From the NCBI GenBank assembly GCA_021018995.1, contig CM037590.1, positions 84,352,097 to 84,416,096 of the forward strand: 64,000 nucleotides of DNA. The letters run 5' to 3'. The position numbers were made by a program, and so were the translations under genes. The notes under the pieces are model-generated. The model saw nothing but the letters and a program-made list of their open reading frames with translations. It ran no database searches and was not told where the DNA came from. Positions 24,527-35,879 of the stretch are shown piece after piece. Every line of letters starts with the position of its first letter. Position 1 is the first letter of the stretch. Origin of the DNA: Chloranthus sessilifolius (lineage: Eukaryota > Streptophyta > Magnoliopsida > Chloranthales > Chloranthaceae).

Positions 24527-25981
24527 AAAACTTGTTGAGTTATTTTAGATGCTTGCTGCTAACTTTATTGAAAACAGTGATAAGAATGTGTTAGTGAAAA
24601 TAAATTAAAGGTGGATTGAAAAATACAAAGCAGCAAGTCTAAAAATATACAGACCTACAAGATATAGGGCCTGTTGTAGCAAGTTTTAATAAGTAAGAGT
24701 TTGTCCCACATGAAAAATGGTCTAAAGCTCCAAGGGAGCCATCTTTAGTAGGCCCTCCAGATCTGATTATAGATCTGGCAATCCTAAATGGAAGGGGATT
24801 TAAGGTCACTATTGTTTAAATCCTATGGTAACCTAATGTCTAAACTACAGAAATGATTGAGAAGAATGGAGTGTGAGAAAATAAATATAAAAAGGGTGAG
24901 AAGTAAGCTATTAGGTACAGATCTGATGGGTTTTATAACTTAGACTCAGATTTGCTGCTTTAGAAGTCCTGTCTAATGGCTACATTATCACCAAAGAGGA
25001 GAAAGGATCCAACTCACCCCTGTGCCATGATTCAATCCCTTATGGCTATAACCTGTCCACTCAAATTGTCACAGACTATCCAATAGAAGAACCACAGTCC
25101 ATAGGTGGGTCAGAACATGTTTATCATTGTAGACACTACTTCATCCAGGCTACCAGCTCAAGAATCCATAGGAACCTCAACCTCTAAAGTTTTGTGTTTG
25201 GAGCATAGGCCTGCAATGTGCACTAGCCTGGACACACAGGACCAGTAAGAGTTTGAGTACTAGCTTTAGGTCTAGCTGTTCACTGCTTTAGAAAGACAGC
25301 AGTGATCCAGTCACAAACCTACAATCCCTACAGCCAGATCAGATCTGCCATCTGATGGTGGGTCTATACAAATACAGGGGAGTCTGTCTCTGCACAATCT
25401 CTCACAGGGCTACAAGCACAAGTGCAGAGAAGAAGAATCTATCTTAGATCTGTGGATTGGCCTCACCCTAGGGCTATAACCTATCCACTTAAATGACCAT
25501 AGACTATCCACAGAGGCTATCCTCCTCACAGAGGTCTGAGATAGAACAAGTAGATTACTGCCACCACCATGTTCACAAGGCTACCAGCTCAGGCTCCCAT
25601 GGGGATTCAGATTTAGTGGATCCTGTGGTGGGGCATAAGCCTGCATATGTGCCTAGCCTGGACACACAGGTCACTTGGATCTAAATAAATCCTTAAAAAC
25701 AATCCTTCATTGCTTACAATACAACTTAGCAATGGAGGATCTCAAGGCAGCAGCCTTGTACAGAACAACCCTCAAACATCAATCCCATATATGTATAAGA
25801 TCCTATTATAAAACTTTATTAAAACTATTCCAAATAGATATACAAAGGCATAGCCAACAAGTGCTGGGCTATGAAGAGAAGAAAAAGGAAAAAGATGCTG
25901 CCTAAACCCTAACCTTAGCCTACTAGAACTCTACAGTCGATTCAAGAAGATCAACCCCTCTAATCCTAAACCAGGCTTAGG

Positions 25982-25990
25982 CTTATATAG
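25982..25990 (-). promoter_or_regulatory. TATA box of element A 5' LTR
   Basis: The - strand reads CTATATAAG at the equivalent place in the 5' LTR, the copy that would drive transcription of element A. The CpG-rich array at 26180-26730 lies just upstream on the - strand. Confidence 0.6.
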
Positions 25991-26179
25991 CAGTCGACTG
26001 TGGGAGCATTAGGGTTAGGAAAACCCTAATTTTAATGATGCAAACATGGCCTATTTCTGTTCCTTAGATGCCTCAAGGCGTGTGCACAGAGATTGGAGCA
26101 TTGGAGTGCGTGCCCTAGTTGCTGAAAGTTCCCAGACTGCCCCTATAGAAGTGGGGGAATGTTAAGATCCCGAGCCTCG

Positions 26180-26730
26180 CTAGGTAGCAAGGGTTTCCAG
26201 GTCTTGTCACGTGATAGAGTTGTCGTCGCAGGAATGAATTGACTTGAAGCTCTTGCAGTCACGGGATGGATAGTTTGGTCATCGCAGGAATGCTCTGATC
26301 GGCACGGGATTGCTCTTTCCATTTGAATGGCACGGGAATTATGCGCATAGTTCGTTCCTTAGTGAATCTCGTGGGGATCCCCGCGAAGAAGTACTATGCA
26401 TAGGCCTCTAGATTGTGCAAGCAGTTCCCTGAAGATATGCATCCCGCGGCCACTGCGCGACAGCTGCGCGCCAAAGTGCCTGGAGCTCTCTCTCCTCAGC
26501 TGATCGCATGAGGATTAAATGCTCCTCTCTTGAGTTGCGCGAGACTGTGTGAGTACTTACAACTGAGCCTCGTAAGAACTGTGCAAAGTCTACTTCTTGA
26601 GCCCTTCTATCATTGATCTGCGCGAGAACAACTCGAGCAGTTGGTGTGCTGCCTTGAGAGACCCGCGACAACTGCGCGGAGCATTCTTTTTGAATCAATT
26701 GAACCCTACGACATCTGCGCGAGGCTCACT
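26180..26730. repeat. CpG-rich short-motif array in element A 5' LTR
   Basis: Copy of the array at 10140-10680. Here many sites keep the CpG, for example GCGCGAGACT near 26536, CTGCGCGAGAAC near 26617 and CTGCGCGAGG near 26714. CACGGGAT near 26258 also recurs at about 18020 ahead of the third ORF. Confidence 0.55.
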
Positions 26731-26969
26731 TCTTGACTTGTTGCTACTGTGCTTTACCTATGCTGCAACTAAGTTCTCTGTCTGGGTCCAACTTTCTTTC
26801 TTCTGAGGAACTTCTGGAACAAAAGTAGGCTTCTTAGCAGGGTTATGGCCTTATATGCAGCTGCTGCTTATTACCTACAAAATGAGCTTAACACACATTT
26901 ATTAAATGGCTAAGGGTCTAACAAAGATTAAGTTAAGGGGTGAAAAGTGGTACTTTTCAAGTCTTAACA

Positions 26970-27880
26970 TTACCTCACACTGGTATGGGCTTCGACCAAG
27001 TTGTGACACTACTTCGAAGCACATAAGATATTAGTACTAGCCCGAATGGACCCTCTGAAGTATGTATTCGAAAAGCTTGCAACATCCAGAAAGATTGCTC
27101 GCTAGCACATGCTGTTATAAGAATTCGACATCACTTATGTCACACGAAAATCAATTAAAGGACAAGCCATCGCTTATTATCTCACACACCTCCTACTCCC
27201 GAATGACGAACCTATACACACAGATTTTCCCGATGAAGACCTATTCATGATTCATAATGAAGAGCTCGATAAGACTTCATGGACCCTTTATTTTGATGGC
27301 GCTCTAAAGCACAAGGAAAAGGCATCGGGATGGTCCTCCTAAGCCTGAAAGGAGTTTTCATACCTAAAGCTTTTCAACTAAACTTCCCTGTTAGTAATAA
27401 CGTCACAGAATATGAAGCCTTAATAGCTGGACTACGAGTAGCACTACAATTAGGAGTAAAACAATTGAAAATGATCAATGATTCTAAGGTAGTAATCTCA
27501 CAAGTCATAGGAGAATGGAAAACTAAGGAAAGGAGACTAATGGCATATTTAGGAACCGCTCAATATCTAGTAAACAAATTTGAAAGAATCTCTTTTACGC
27601 ACATCCCTAGATTAGAAAATGAACTTGCAGACTCCCTAGCTATACTAGCTTCGGTCATTCAAATACCCCTTGGACAAACTACTAAAACCTTCGTCATAAA
27701 AAAATTAACAGTACCCGCCCACAAGGTAGCTTGGACCGTCAAGAGAGAATTACCCATCCTCCCCACAAGTATAGGACCAAAGGGAACAATTACTCCGAAA
27801 AAGCATGACAAGTCAGGAGCCGAAATCGCTATGTTCAGATTTGAAAGATCACCAACCGACGACGGACAATCATAGTATTT
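26970..27880 (+). pseudogene. Element B RNase H (end) and archaeal-type RNase H, broken
   Basis: Directly after element A the RT-linked RNase H continues: LVWAS, then LVLARMDPLKYVFEK near 27035, then FDITY. Next comes a second RNase H of the archaeal type (Pfam RVT_3-like): WTLYFDGA at about 27280, then, after a frameshift, NNVTEYEALIAGL, INDSKVVISQV and NELADSLA. Acidic residues in FDGA, TEYEA, NDSK and NELADS correspond to the expected catalytic set. A second RNase H of this kind is a hallmark of the Tat lineage. Frame changes near 27310 and stops near 27006 and 27105 make it non-functional. Confidence 0.8.
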
Positions 27881-27889
27881 CGACATTTG

Positions 27890-29139
27890 AAACTTTCTCA
27901 AACATCAGCACATTCCTCCCTACGCTACAAAGATCGAATGAAAAACCATAAGGAACCGATGCATCAAATTCTGCATACTTAGAGAAACACTATACAAAGA
28001 AGCCTTCACTAAAGGAGTACTACTACGATGTGTTACAAATACCGAAGGACAATACCTCATCCGAGAAGCACACTCCAGTGCCTATGATGCCCACGCCGAT
28101 AGACAGAGACTCACTGATCAAATTGCATGACAAGGCTACTTCTGGCCGACAATGACAAGAGATTACCACCTCTATGTCCAATTCTACAAGCAATGCTAAG
28201 AACACACCGCACTCATCAAAGCTCCATTAGTTACATTAAATACTATGACCTAGCCATGGCCGTTCTTGATGTGGGCCTTCGACGTCATCGGACCTTTCAC
28301 AGACACAGTTGACAACACTCACAAGCATGCATTTATACTTATAGCAACCGAATACTATACTAAATGGGCAGAAGCCGAATCATACGTCAGAATCACTACT
28401 TCCACGCTCATAAAGTTTATCATGCGCAACATCATCAGTAGGTTTGGAGTACCCTGGATGTTTGTCACCGACAACGGACCGCAGTTCATTACAGAGAAGA
28501 CAAAGAAGTTATGCAAGAAGTTTAGCATCGATCTACGCCACTCCTCATCGTTCTACCCTCAAGGAAATGGACAAGCAGAAGCCACCAACAAAATGCTGAT
28601 TTGAATCCTGAAATGAACAGTAGAAATAAGCAATGGAGCCGACTGGCCTGAACGACTACCAGAAGCACTCTGGGCTTATCGGACTTCTATTCGTACGACC
28701 ACTGGCCAAACTCCCTACTTCCTTACCTACGGGATGAATACCGTCCTACCCTATAAAATACAAGTACCATCCTTATGGATTCAACTTGATGATGAGTTAT
28801 CCTTAGACGAGAGGAGGATTGCCCTACTCACATAGCTAGAGCAGCTCGATGAAAAACGTCTAAGGACAATCGATCACGCTCAAGTGTATCAGAGGAGAGT
28901 GGTTAGGGCTTACAACAAGAAAGTCTTTGAACAAACCTTCAATATTGGAGAATTAGTCTTGAAGAAGGTCATGCCTTCTTAACATGTCCATCTAAAAGGA
29001 AAACTGAAACCGAACTGGGAAGGCCCTTACATCATAACAGCCGAATACCCCGACAATGCCTACAAATTGACGAATCAAGACGGGGGAAGAACTCCCTAGC
29101 CCTTGGAACACCATGTACCTTAGAAAATATTATCCTTAG
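27890..29139 (+). pseudogene. Element B integrase, broken
   Basis: Integrase inserts the DNA copy into the host genome. The zinc-binding segment (REAHSSAYDAH, then YKQC followed by a stop) has lost its first Cys, which reads Tyr. The catalytic core is better kept: AFDVIGPF, VTDNGPQF and GNGQAEATNK supply the D, D and E of the DDE triad (28266-28604). Then follow ALWAYRTSIRTTTGQTPY, FNIGELVLKKV and NWEGPYIITAEYPDNAYKL, the usual C-terminal end. The frame closes at TAG 29137-29139. Stops at about 28129, 28198, 28602, 28614 and 28834 and at least one frameshift break it. Confidence 0.8.
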
Positions 29140-30929
29140 CCCTGTGACCATCACATCCCATGGTTAAATACTTATAGTTATCACTCTTGTAGTTGTCACG
29201 ATCCATTCATCGGTTGTACGCCTTCAATCCCCAGAATATTCTTGAGACCTCACTTATCGCCCACCTTCTTATTTGAGCAATCTGACCAAGGACTAGTGAC
29301 CTACCCAATCTCTTTCAAAAGCATAAGTAACAACTAATCTTCGTTCCCCTTCCCCCGCCATTGGAGGAGATGTTAGAGCAAAAAAAATGAAGATCCTAGA
29401 TTCAATCAAAACTCATTATTCTTGCGCCAGCAGGATGCTTTCAAAATATATCTATATATCAAAAGTTGAGCGAGAGAATTACGACGAATGAATAAGTCAA
29501 TGAGCTTAGGGAAGCATAAGCAGGCAGTGAGGATATCTTTGGTAATTTTACCAGAAGTGTATAAGTAAGCTGTGAGGGCACCCTTGATATCCCTATACTA
29601 CTAGATTCCATCGTAAGGTAGCGGGAGGAGGACAAACTCCTGCTAACCATAGAATATGAGATTTTGATGAGATCAAAATATGACGGAGAGCTCAATCATG
29701 GCACCCCGCATTCCCCTGAGAAGAAGACTGTTACTCATTTCTTTTGCGAAGTGTTAGGTACAAACTATTCCCCACATCATTGAGCCTTATCCCTTTTCTA
29801 CGTCTTTTTATATTTTGGACGATAAGTTGAAAGCCTCGTAGGATATTACAAGGAATGAAACTGAAAACTCATGAATGACGATTGATGCAATCACCTGCTA
29901 TACTTACCATACTTTTCTCTAATAATCAGGAGATAGGATGACCACTACCCTACCGTATGCAACTGACCTACTCAAAGAGACCTCCCCCCAGTTTGATGGC
30001 AGTATTGATGAATGCTCTCTTCAAGACTAACTCACCTAATACCCACAACTTCACATAGACCTACAATGCTCATCAAAGGCCCAGAAAAGCTCCATTGCAT
30101 CTACACGCTAGGGTATTTTTTTAGATCAAAAGGAGAATCATACCAAAATCGCTGATTCGTCCACCAAAAGATGAGGAACGTCGAAGTTACTGTGCAAAGA
30201 AAGCTACCGAAGACACTGTACTGTCGAGTCACGCCCCTACACTGGGGCATTTTATTTTTATTTTTATTTTTATTTATTATTTTTAGTTCTTATTGCTACG
30301 ATAGTTATTTGCTTTCCCTATTGCATTACTTTCAAAAAAAAAGAAGAAAAAGAAAAAAAAAAAGAAAAAAAGAAAAAAAGAGGAAAAAAAAGAGAGCATA
30401 TATCTACCTTGTTACCAGGCTCCGGTCTGAGATACTTACCCCCTTGACAATTAGCAAGGGGGAGAACAAAAATTACTAATGGCGTTACCTTTACATGTGC
30501 AGATACAAAGCGACCTTCAACCACCACCGAGCCAGCTCGTAAAGCACCCAAGTCCCGATGATGACTGACGGCACTAGGAACAAAAGCAAAAGTAGATGCA
30601 AGAGGTAACTAAAGGAGAAGCAGCTAATTAGGTACAACTCAACCCAAAATCTCAATATATATATCTCAAAAATTTTCTTTCCTATTTTTCTTTACAATTG
30701 TCATCAGGGGCATACCCCCCTGTATATATAATGCACACTCATAATGGACAAAACATACACATGCACACACCTACTCTCTGCACTTCCACTGGGACAATCA
30801 AGCACCACTGTCCCCAGTATCATCGGCTCAAAGGTCCGTAGACTAATCCTCTGAAAAAATAATCTTGACGCCCAGAGTCGGTGGAACCTCTAAGCGACGA
30901 GACCCCACTACAGAGCCCCCCTCACTCGC
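29140..30929. other. Element B 3' non-coding region between pol and the antisense gene
   Basis: I see no gene here. The region holds a TTTTATTTTTA-type tract (30245-30290), an A/G-only tract (about 30335-30397) and AT-rich sequence with TATATATAATG near 30723. Short frames in it are simple-sequence artefacts. Confidence 0.5.
30335..30397 (+). repeat. Purine-only (A/G) low-complexity tract
   Basis: About 60 bases are almost purely A and G, with many AAAAAG steps. It lies in B's 3' non-coding region. It could resemble a polypurine tract, but it is not next to an LTR start and is much longer than the tracts of the other elements here. Confidence 0.6.
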
Positions 30930-33357
30930 CTAACTGACAGTCCACCTCGACTGAGAATGAGGAGGATACCCACCTGGATGCCCATGAGTGATAGAATCCT
31001 CACGAGTATCACTCCTGACACGATCACACGACGTGTGACGAGACTGCCCAGACGAAGACCTCGTAGCCCTCGACTCTGATCTCTCAAGCCGACTAGCTGA
31101 TCTATGCGCCCCTTGCTCCCTCCCCAGAAGATACTGCATCCGATCCAAAGCCACCTGCATCTCTGCCTGCGCCGACTGATGCACAGCCTCCAATGCCTCG
31201 GCATGAGTTTTTTGTGTGACCATCATCTCGATCATCAGATCCTCACGACTCTCCACCTCTCCGAGGACCCGTCTCGCCTCCGGAGTGGCGCGTGCTTGCA
31301 TCACCTCTAGCCGTGCCTCCTCAAGCTGACAAACCTGCATAACCATACCAAGTCAAAGAGAGATAACTTATACAGATTTGAAATGAAAAAGAAACTTTGA
31401 ATAAGAAAAGACCATACCAGATCTGCCCTCTCCCTCAGAAGGTGCTCCATCGTCTCAGCGATCACGGGATCGATAGGTGGCACGGAAGGAATAACAAATG
31501 TTGGCGGCTACAATAAGAATAGATAAATACATCAGAAATATACTATAATGACAAATAGACTATAAACACAATAATTAAAATATACCTGAGTAGGGATAGG
31601 AATAGACTCCTGAGGCGGAGCCTCGGGAGCGGAATCCGGAATAACCTGCACGAAATAAACCAAGCAAACCAACGCAAAATATGTTAGAAACAAATAGGAT
31701 GAAATAACCTAAATAGAATCACATCAAAAACTATAAATTATACCTGACTCTCTGGGTGTAAAGAGGCAGCAGTCACCTCCCTAGTCTTGAGGTCCTCAGC
31801 GACCTTGCGCTGAGACGCCAACACGATGATTAGTAAACTATTAAGAAAACACAGTAATAACACCTAACAAACTGCCACAATAACACAAGTAAACTCAAAG
31901 AGTGACGAAACTTACCCCATGCTCTAGCTCAGCCAAAAGCTGAGCCATCCCCGAATTCCTCCCGACTAGAGGAAGCAACTGAAGATGGATCAAATGCCGG
32001 AGCAGGACCTCCGGCAACCAGCTCGGCTCTCTACAAATAATAATAAACATATCGGTCAATGAGCTCACAATACTAACAATTAAGTGAAACTATACTTGAG
32101 AAAACACTTACCAATCGGTCAATCTCAGAGTGTAGACTGGCCGCTCTCTCTAAATCAGCTCGCTGCTGATGGCGATAAACATCTAGCAAGGCCGTTTGAC
32201 GAGCAACCTCACCCTCCCTCTCGGACTGTCCAAAGCAAAATAGAACGAGATACCACAACCTTGTTATAACGCCTAGAAAACTAAGTCCACATCATAATAA
32301 TAAAAAAACATAAATTAACTCACTAGGAGTTGTCAAGCCTTCGCTAATCGAACTCCCAACTCATCCTCCGCCGCCCTGGCCCTAGCGACAGAGTCGATCA
32401 GAGAGTGCAACATCTCCTCATCAGGATGAGGAGCATTCCCCATCAGCTCCATCTCCCTATGGAGAGCATCCAATGCCCTCCTTGCACTCGCCGTGAGATG
32501 GCCCTCCTCCAATGCGACCAACCTCTCCCTCAATGCTGATGCAAACTCTGACCCACCGATAGCGAAAGAACCACTGCCATGAAAGGGACGTGTGAAGAGG
32601 CACCCGCCACCCAATGCACTGAACCACCTCCTATACTCTCATACATCTGCCTCGTCACGTGCCCCCGTGACCCTGGTCCCCCCAACTCTAAAATCAGCTA
32701 TCTAGAGCGCCATCCACTCTGCAAAATTTTAGCCTGGAGGGCTGGTCATCCTCTTCGCCACTCTGTGTTTAATCCCTGGAGGGACTCCCTGAGTGAGCCC
32801 CAACTGCCATGCCACTCGAGAGGTGTGAATCCTCTCCACCCTCTCAAAACAATGGACCCATATGTCCACATCAAAGAAGGGCCGGCCAGACTCAATCACC
32901 GCCTCAACCGCATCTTCCTCATCATCGTAGGGCCTCTAGATCACCTATCCAAATGAACAAATAGACCTATGAACAAAGCCTAAGAATCCTAAGATAAAAT
33001 AAAGCCAAACGAAAACATGACGATATATACCTGCCCCGCATGCATATCCTCGAAGAGGCCCTGCGCGGTCTGAAGATCAATAGACCATCGACGACCCTTC
33101 AACGCCTCTCTCCACAAGTGCATCCGTGGAAACGTGAACGTAACTCCCATCGAAACCCCCAGACGAAGAAAAGCAAAATGATCATAAGCCCAAAACTGAA
33201 AAAAAAAGTAGCAATAAGACACAAAAGGACCATTAAAAATTACTAAGACAAAATTAGCAAAACTAAATGACCACCATGATACCAATTAAACTAAAACTCA
33301 CCTGGAGGAACGAAAGGAAACCTCCAATCGACACGATGTCCTATCCTCGATGGTAGA
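30930..33357 (-). pseudogene. Antisense multi-exon plant mobile domain (PMD) gene of element B, 5' end cut by element C
   Basis: Reading the - strand, exons with GT...AG borders are: 33302-33357 (partial, reads SIGGFLSFLQ), 33031-33195, 32324-32944, 32112-32225, 31916-32030, 31744-31809, 31586-31645, 31418-31507 and 30930-31334 (stop TAG). The 165-bp exon encodes FWAYDHF...RRWSIDL...HAGQ; the next reads RPYDDEED...WVHCFERVERIHTSRVAWQ. This is the second half of a PMD (the MAIN/MAIL1-type domain, found in host genes and transposons). The later exons are coiled-coil-like, rich in A, E, R and L, with an Arg/Ser-rich tail. TAG replaces Trp in VIWRPY at the third exon start, and other stops or frameshifts occur, so it is a pseudogene. 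The start of the gene lies beyond element C. Donor sites such as GTGAGT and GTAAGTG and pyrimidine-rich acceptors are well preserved. Confidence 0.8.
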
Positions 33358-34107
33358 TGTAATAGCCTAAAAATTTTAAACTAGAACCTGACTGCATCGA
33401 TGTATGTGCCCGACACAAAAATTGAGACAAATTTAAAAATTTGAAATTATTATTAGTATAAATAATAATAGTCCAGAAATAGATGAGGTTGTATATAAAC
33501 TCTCGCATAAATCCAAGACTTATAGGACATTGGTGTGATGTGATACATCGTAGAACTGTGTAGGTGCTCCATACCGGAGCTTAAGGCTAAGGGAAACCAG
33601 AAATATTAGAGATATTTCTGTTCCTTACCTTGTAAGGGAAGGAATGGGACCTAGAATGTTATCTTCCATCTCCTTCTTCTTCTTGTTCTGATAACCTAAG
33701 TTATAGATGAAGATTTAGTGTGGTCCTTGAAGAACCACAAGCCGAGAAAAAAAACTTAGGTTAGTAGTTACGTGACCTTGGAGTGTAAAACTGACATTAG
33801 TACGCCGTCTCTAATTTGGCAAGAGGGTGTGCCTTCACTACGTGTCGAACGGAGCCGCTAATTGCCAGTTTCGAGTCAAGGAGGTGACAAATCCCAAGTT
33901 CCGGATCCGAAACCCTTTTCGGATTTGTGTTTGTCGAGACCCCGAAAGGGCCCAAATAGAGGTGAGCCTTTGCATTTAAGTTGGGCAAGATGAAAGCCCC
34001 TTATACTTGTGTTTAGGTGTGTGTAGATAGTGATTAGAAACCATAAATGAAAAAGAGGTTAAACTAGGTTAAATGGGAGACTCCATTAATGACAGAGGAA
34101 CTGCCAT

Positions 34108-34726
34108 TATTGATCGATCAATCTTGAAGATTGACTGATCAATGCTGGGTTGATCAATCAATGAGAGGCATTGATCGATCAATTTGTATAAAAATAAAGA
34201 GAGAACAGTAGAGTTGATTTTCTGGAAGTTCAGTGCTCGAGAGGCATTGATCGATCAATTTGCTAATTGATCGATCAATTGTGGAGGTTGATCAATCACA
34301 GAGAGAGTGATCGATCAATGGCAAGGATTGATCGATCAATAAGGGTATTGATCGATCACTGGCATGAATTGATCGATCAATCTGTATAAAGTATGAATGA
34401 GAACAGGAAGAGGGAAATTTGAAAATATAGGTTAGTGATCGATCAATGAGGTCATTGATCAATCAATGAGACTGATTGATCGATCAACTAAGCTAGTAAT
34501 CAATTAATTTTTCCTCTGACAAATGTGAAGAGAAAGGAGCTATTGATCGATCAATTGAAGCATTGATCGATCAATGAGAGGAGGTGATCGATCAATAGCC
34601 TCTATTGATCGATCAATTAACCTTGTTGCCTTGGGAGTGTTTGGAGGGGATTGATTGATCAATGAGGTCATTGATCGATCAAGGAGGAGGATTGATCGAT
34701 CAATCAAGGTGTTGATCGATCAATCA
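34108..34726. repeat. TTGATCGATCAA palindrome array 1 (element C LTR)
   Basis: About 23 copies of the 12-bp palindrome TTGATCGATCAA or one-base variants are present, many extended to ATTGATCGATCAAT. Within sub-clusters the centre-to-centre spacing is about 17-21 bases, with unrelated sequence between. The sub-clusters are 34108-34184, 34247-34384, 34433-34505, 34541-34618 and 34649-34726. Confidence 0.9.
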
Positions 34727-34750
34727 CCCCTGTTTTTTACATGTTTTGTT

Positions 34751-34760
34751 TTTATAAATT
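34751..34760 (+). promoter_or_regulatory. TATA box in element C LTR
   Basis: TTTATAAATT lies 25 bases after the last palindrome of array 1, a plausible start for element C transcription. Confidence 0.5.
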
Positions 34761-34828
34761 GAACACTACTGGACACTGCGCCAGTTGACATTCTGACATA
34801 CCTGACACGTAATATACTATATTTATGG

Positions 34829-35335
34829 TCTAGGATCAGACCATGACGCTCTGAAAAGCTTTGGATTTGCTTAGAAAGAGGTCTGATATGAGGTAGGGGA
34901 ATTCAACTGAAATTGCATTTATTCTTGATCTCATAGATTATAAATTTTTCTGCATTTGACTGCATAATCTGATTTTACTTTCTAGTTATTTTTAGCATAT
35001 GTGTGACAACTCTGTTATATCTGACTCTTGCCATCTGACACCTATCATCTGTCATCTGATTTTTGTTAAGTATAATATGTCTGTATATGATTTGAGGTTT
35101 ATTAATTTGACGAATCTCATCAACTCGGCAGTATATCCGTGTCTGACACAATCGTGCATCTGCTTGGAAATCCTCGGCACAATTGCACTCCATGGTTGAG
35201 GCATTGTTGCATTCCTGAAATTGTTCATATGAACGACGATGGTCGGGATTACCCATCGACGATTTCTTCAAGGCCGATCGGCGATTTCTTTCCACCGGTG
35301 ATTTCTCCCGACCGGCGATTTCTTGAAGGCCGAGT
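34829..35335. other. Element C leader, no gene seen
   Basis: This stretch lies between the LTR and the gag tail. The gag N-terminal region (normally about 300 residues) should be here and is absent. GGCGATTTCTT recurs three times (35265-35325). Confidence 0.5.
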
Positions 35336-35339
35336 TCGT

Positions 35340-35690
35340 ACCAGAGAGCAGCAATGCCTACATTTTCCAGACCATTCTGACCATCTGGTTCTTTTGGTAG
35401 CGGAACATCAGTAGCGCAGGGATCTTTGAGGGTCTCGTCATTCACTCCAACGGTATGATGTGCAAAGTGTGGGAAACCACACAAGACAGAGGATTATAGG
35501 AGGGATAAGGGAGCGTGCTTCAGGTGTGGCAAGATGGACCACTTGGTTAGGAATTGCCTAGAGGAGAGCAAAGACGGCAAGGAGCGGTCCGGATCAGTGT
35601 CTACACAGAGATCTTCTCGACCTGTAGTTCAAGGTCGAGCGTATGCTGTTACCACGACTGATGCTCTGACATCGAATGATGTCATTCAAG
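35340..35690 (+). pseudogene. Element C gag C-terminal remnant with zinc knuckle
   Basis: The remnant reads PSGSFGSGTSVAQGS, then CAKCGKPHKTEDYRRDKGA, then the zinc knuckle CFRCGKMDHLVRNC (35516-35557; CX2CX4HX4C). The C-x2-C-G pair just before the knuckle is typical of Tekay/Del gag. Stops near 35370 and 35456 interrupt it. The capsid part is deleted, so this copy could not build particles by itself. Confidence 0.75.
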
Positions 35691-35842
35691 GTATGATTAA
35701 ATTTTAAAGTAAGATAAATTCTATCGTAGGATGGACTGGAAATTAGTAAAGTAGAAAATTTTTGGTTAAATGTTTATGATGGTAATGCACGTTACACATA
35801 CACATCGTAAGCACTTGATCTAATTGTATGGTTGAATTATAG
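35691..35842 (+). other. Possible spliceosomal intron at the gag-protease junction of element C
   Basis: A 152-base, AT-rich, frame-breaking segment starts GTATGA after ATTCAAG and ends TTATAG before GTGAGC. A branch-like TCTAAT is near 35819. Related elements read directly from the gag tail into the protease. It could equally be a decayed insertion. Confidence 0.4.
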
Positions 35843-35879
35843 GTGAGCTGAAAGTATATTAGCGTTGTGATATTTGTTT

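Larger units (their letters stand above)
8485..26969 (-). mobile_element. Element A: Athila-type Ty3/gypsy retrotransposon, about 18.5 kb
   Basis: The element is bounded by two 2437-bp direct LTRs that start TGTT and end AACA. It is flanked by CTACC (8480-8484) and TTACC (26970-26974), a 5-bp duplication with one mismatch. Coding is on the - strand: gag, protease, RT, RNase H, integrase, then a long third ORF, as in Athila. The primer site next to the 24533 LTR is of the tRNA-Asp type and the polypurine tract adjoins the 10921 LTR, both agreeing with - orientation. The insertion splits B's RNase H. A solo LTR of another family (15191-17007) is inserted in its third ORF. Confidence 0.95.
24533..26969 (-). 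repeat. Element A 5' LTR
   Basis: Partner of 8485-10921 with the same length of 2437 bp. It starts TGTTGAGTTATTTTAG and ends GTCTTAACA on the + strand. Being next to the primer site, it is the 5' LTR of this - strand element. Confidence 0.95.
1..33357 (+). mobile_element. Element B: degenerate Tat/Ogre-like Ty3/gypsy retrotransposon, split by element A
   Basis: This is the oldest layer of the nest. Its + strand parts are 1-8484 and 26970-33357; element A occupies the gap, and element C cuts it at 33357. Order is gag, protease, G-patch-like linker, RT, RNase H, archaeal-type RNase H, integrase, then an antisense intron-containing PMD gene. Archaeal-type RNase H plus a PMD-type extra gene between pol and the 3' LTR is characteristic of the Tat lineage. 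The reading frame is broken by many stops and frameshifts. The 3' LTR is not in the window, so the 5' LTR cannot be delimited by comparison and the left end may lie outside. Confidence 0.85.
33358..34828 (+). repeat. Element C probable 5' LTR (right border uncertain)
   Basis: It begins TGTAATAGCCTAAAAATTTT, close to the usual TGTAAnACCC start of Tekay/Del LTRs. It contains a TTGATCGATCAA array (34108-34726) then a TATA box (34751-34760). Near 34825-34845 TGGT and ATCAGA, five bases apart, recall the initiator tRNA-Met primer site TGGTATCAGAGC, but this is weak. Without a second LTR the end is a guess. Confidence 0.5.

Noticed and set aside
30171..30551. Lys-rich and Phe-rich frames on the two strands
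   Set aside because: They translate an A/G-only tract and its complement; no codon or motif support.
34108..34726. Nested MITEs or a satellite as the source of the TTGATCGATCAA repeats
   Set aside because: Units lack common flanks, terminal repeats and target duplications; only the 12-14 base palindrome is shared.
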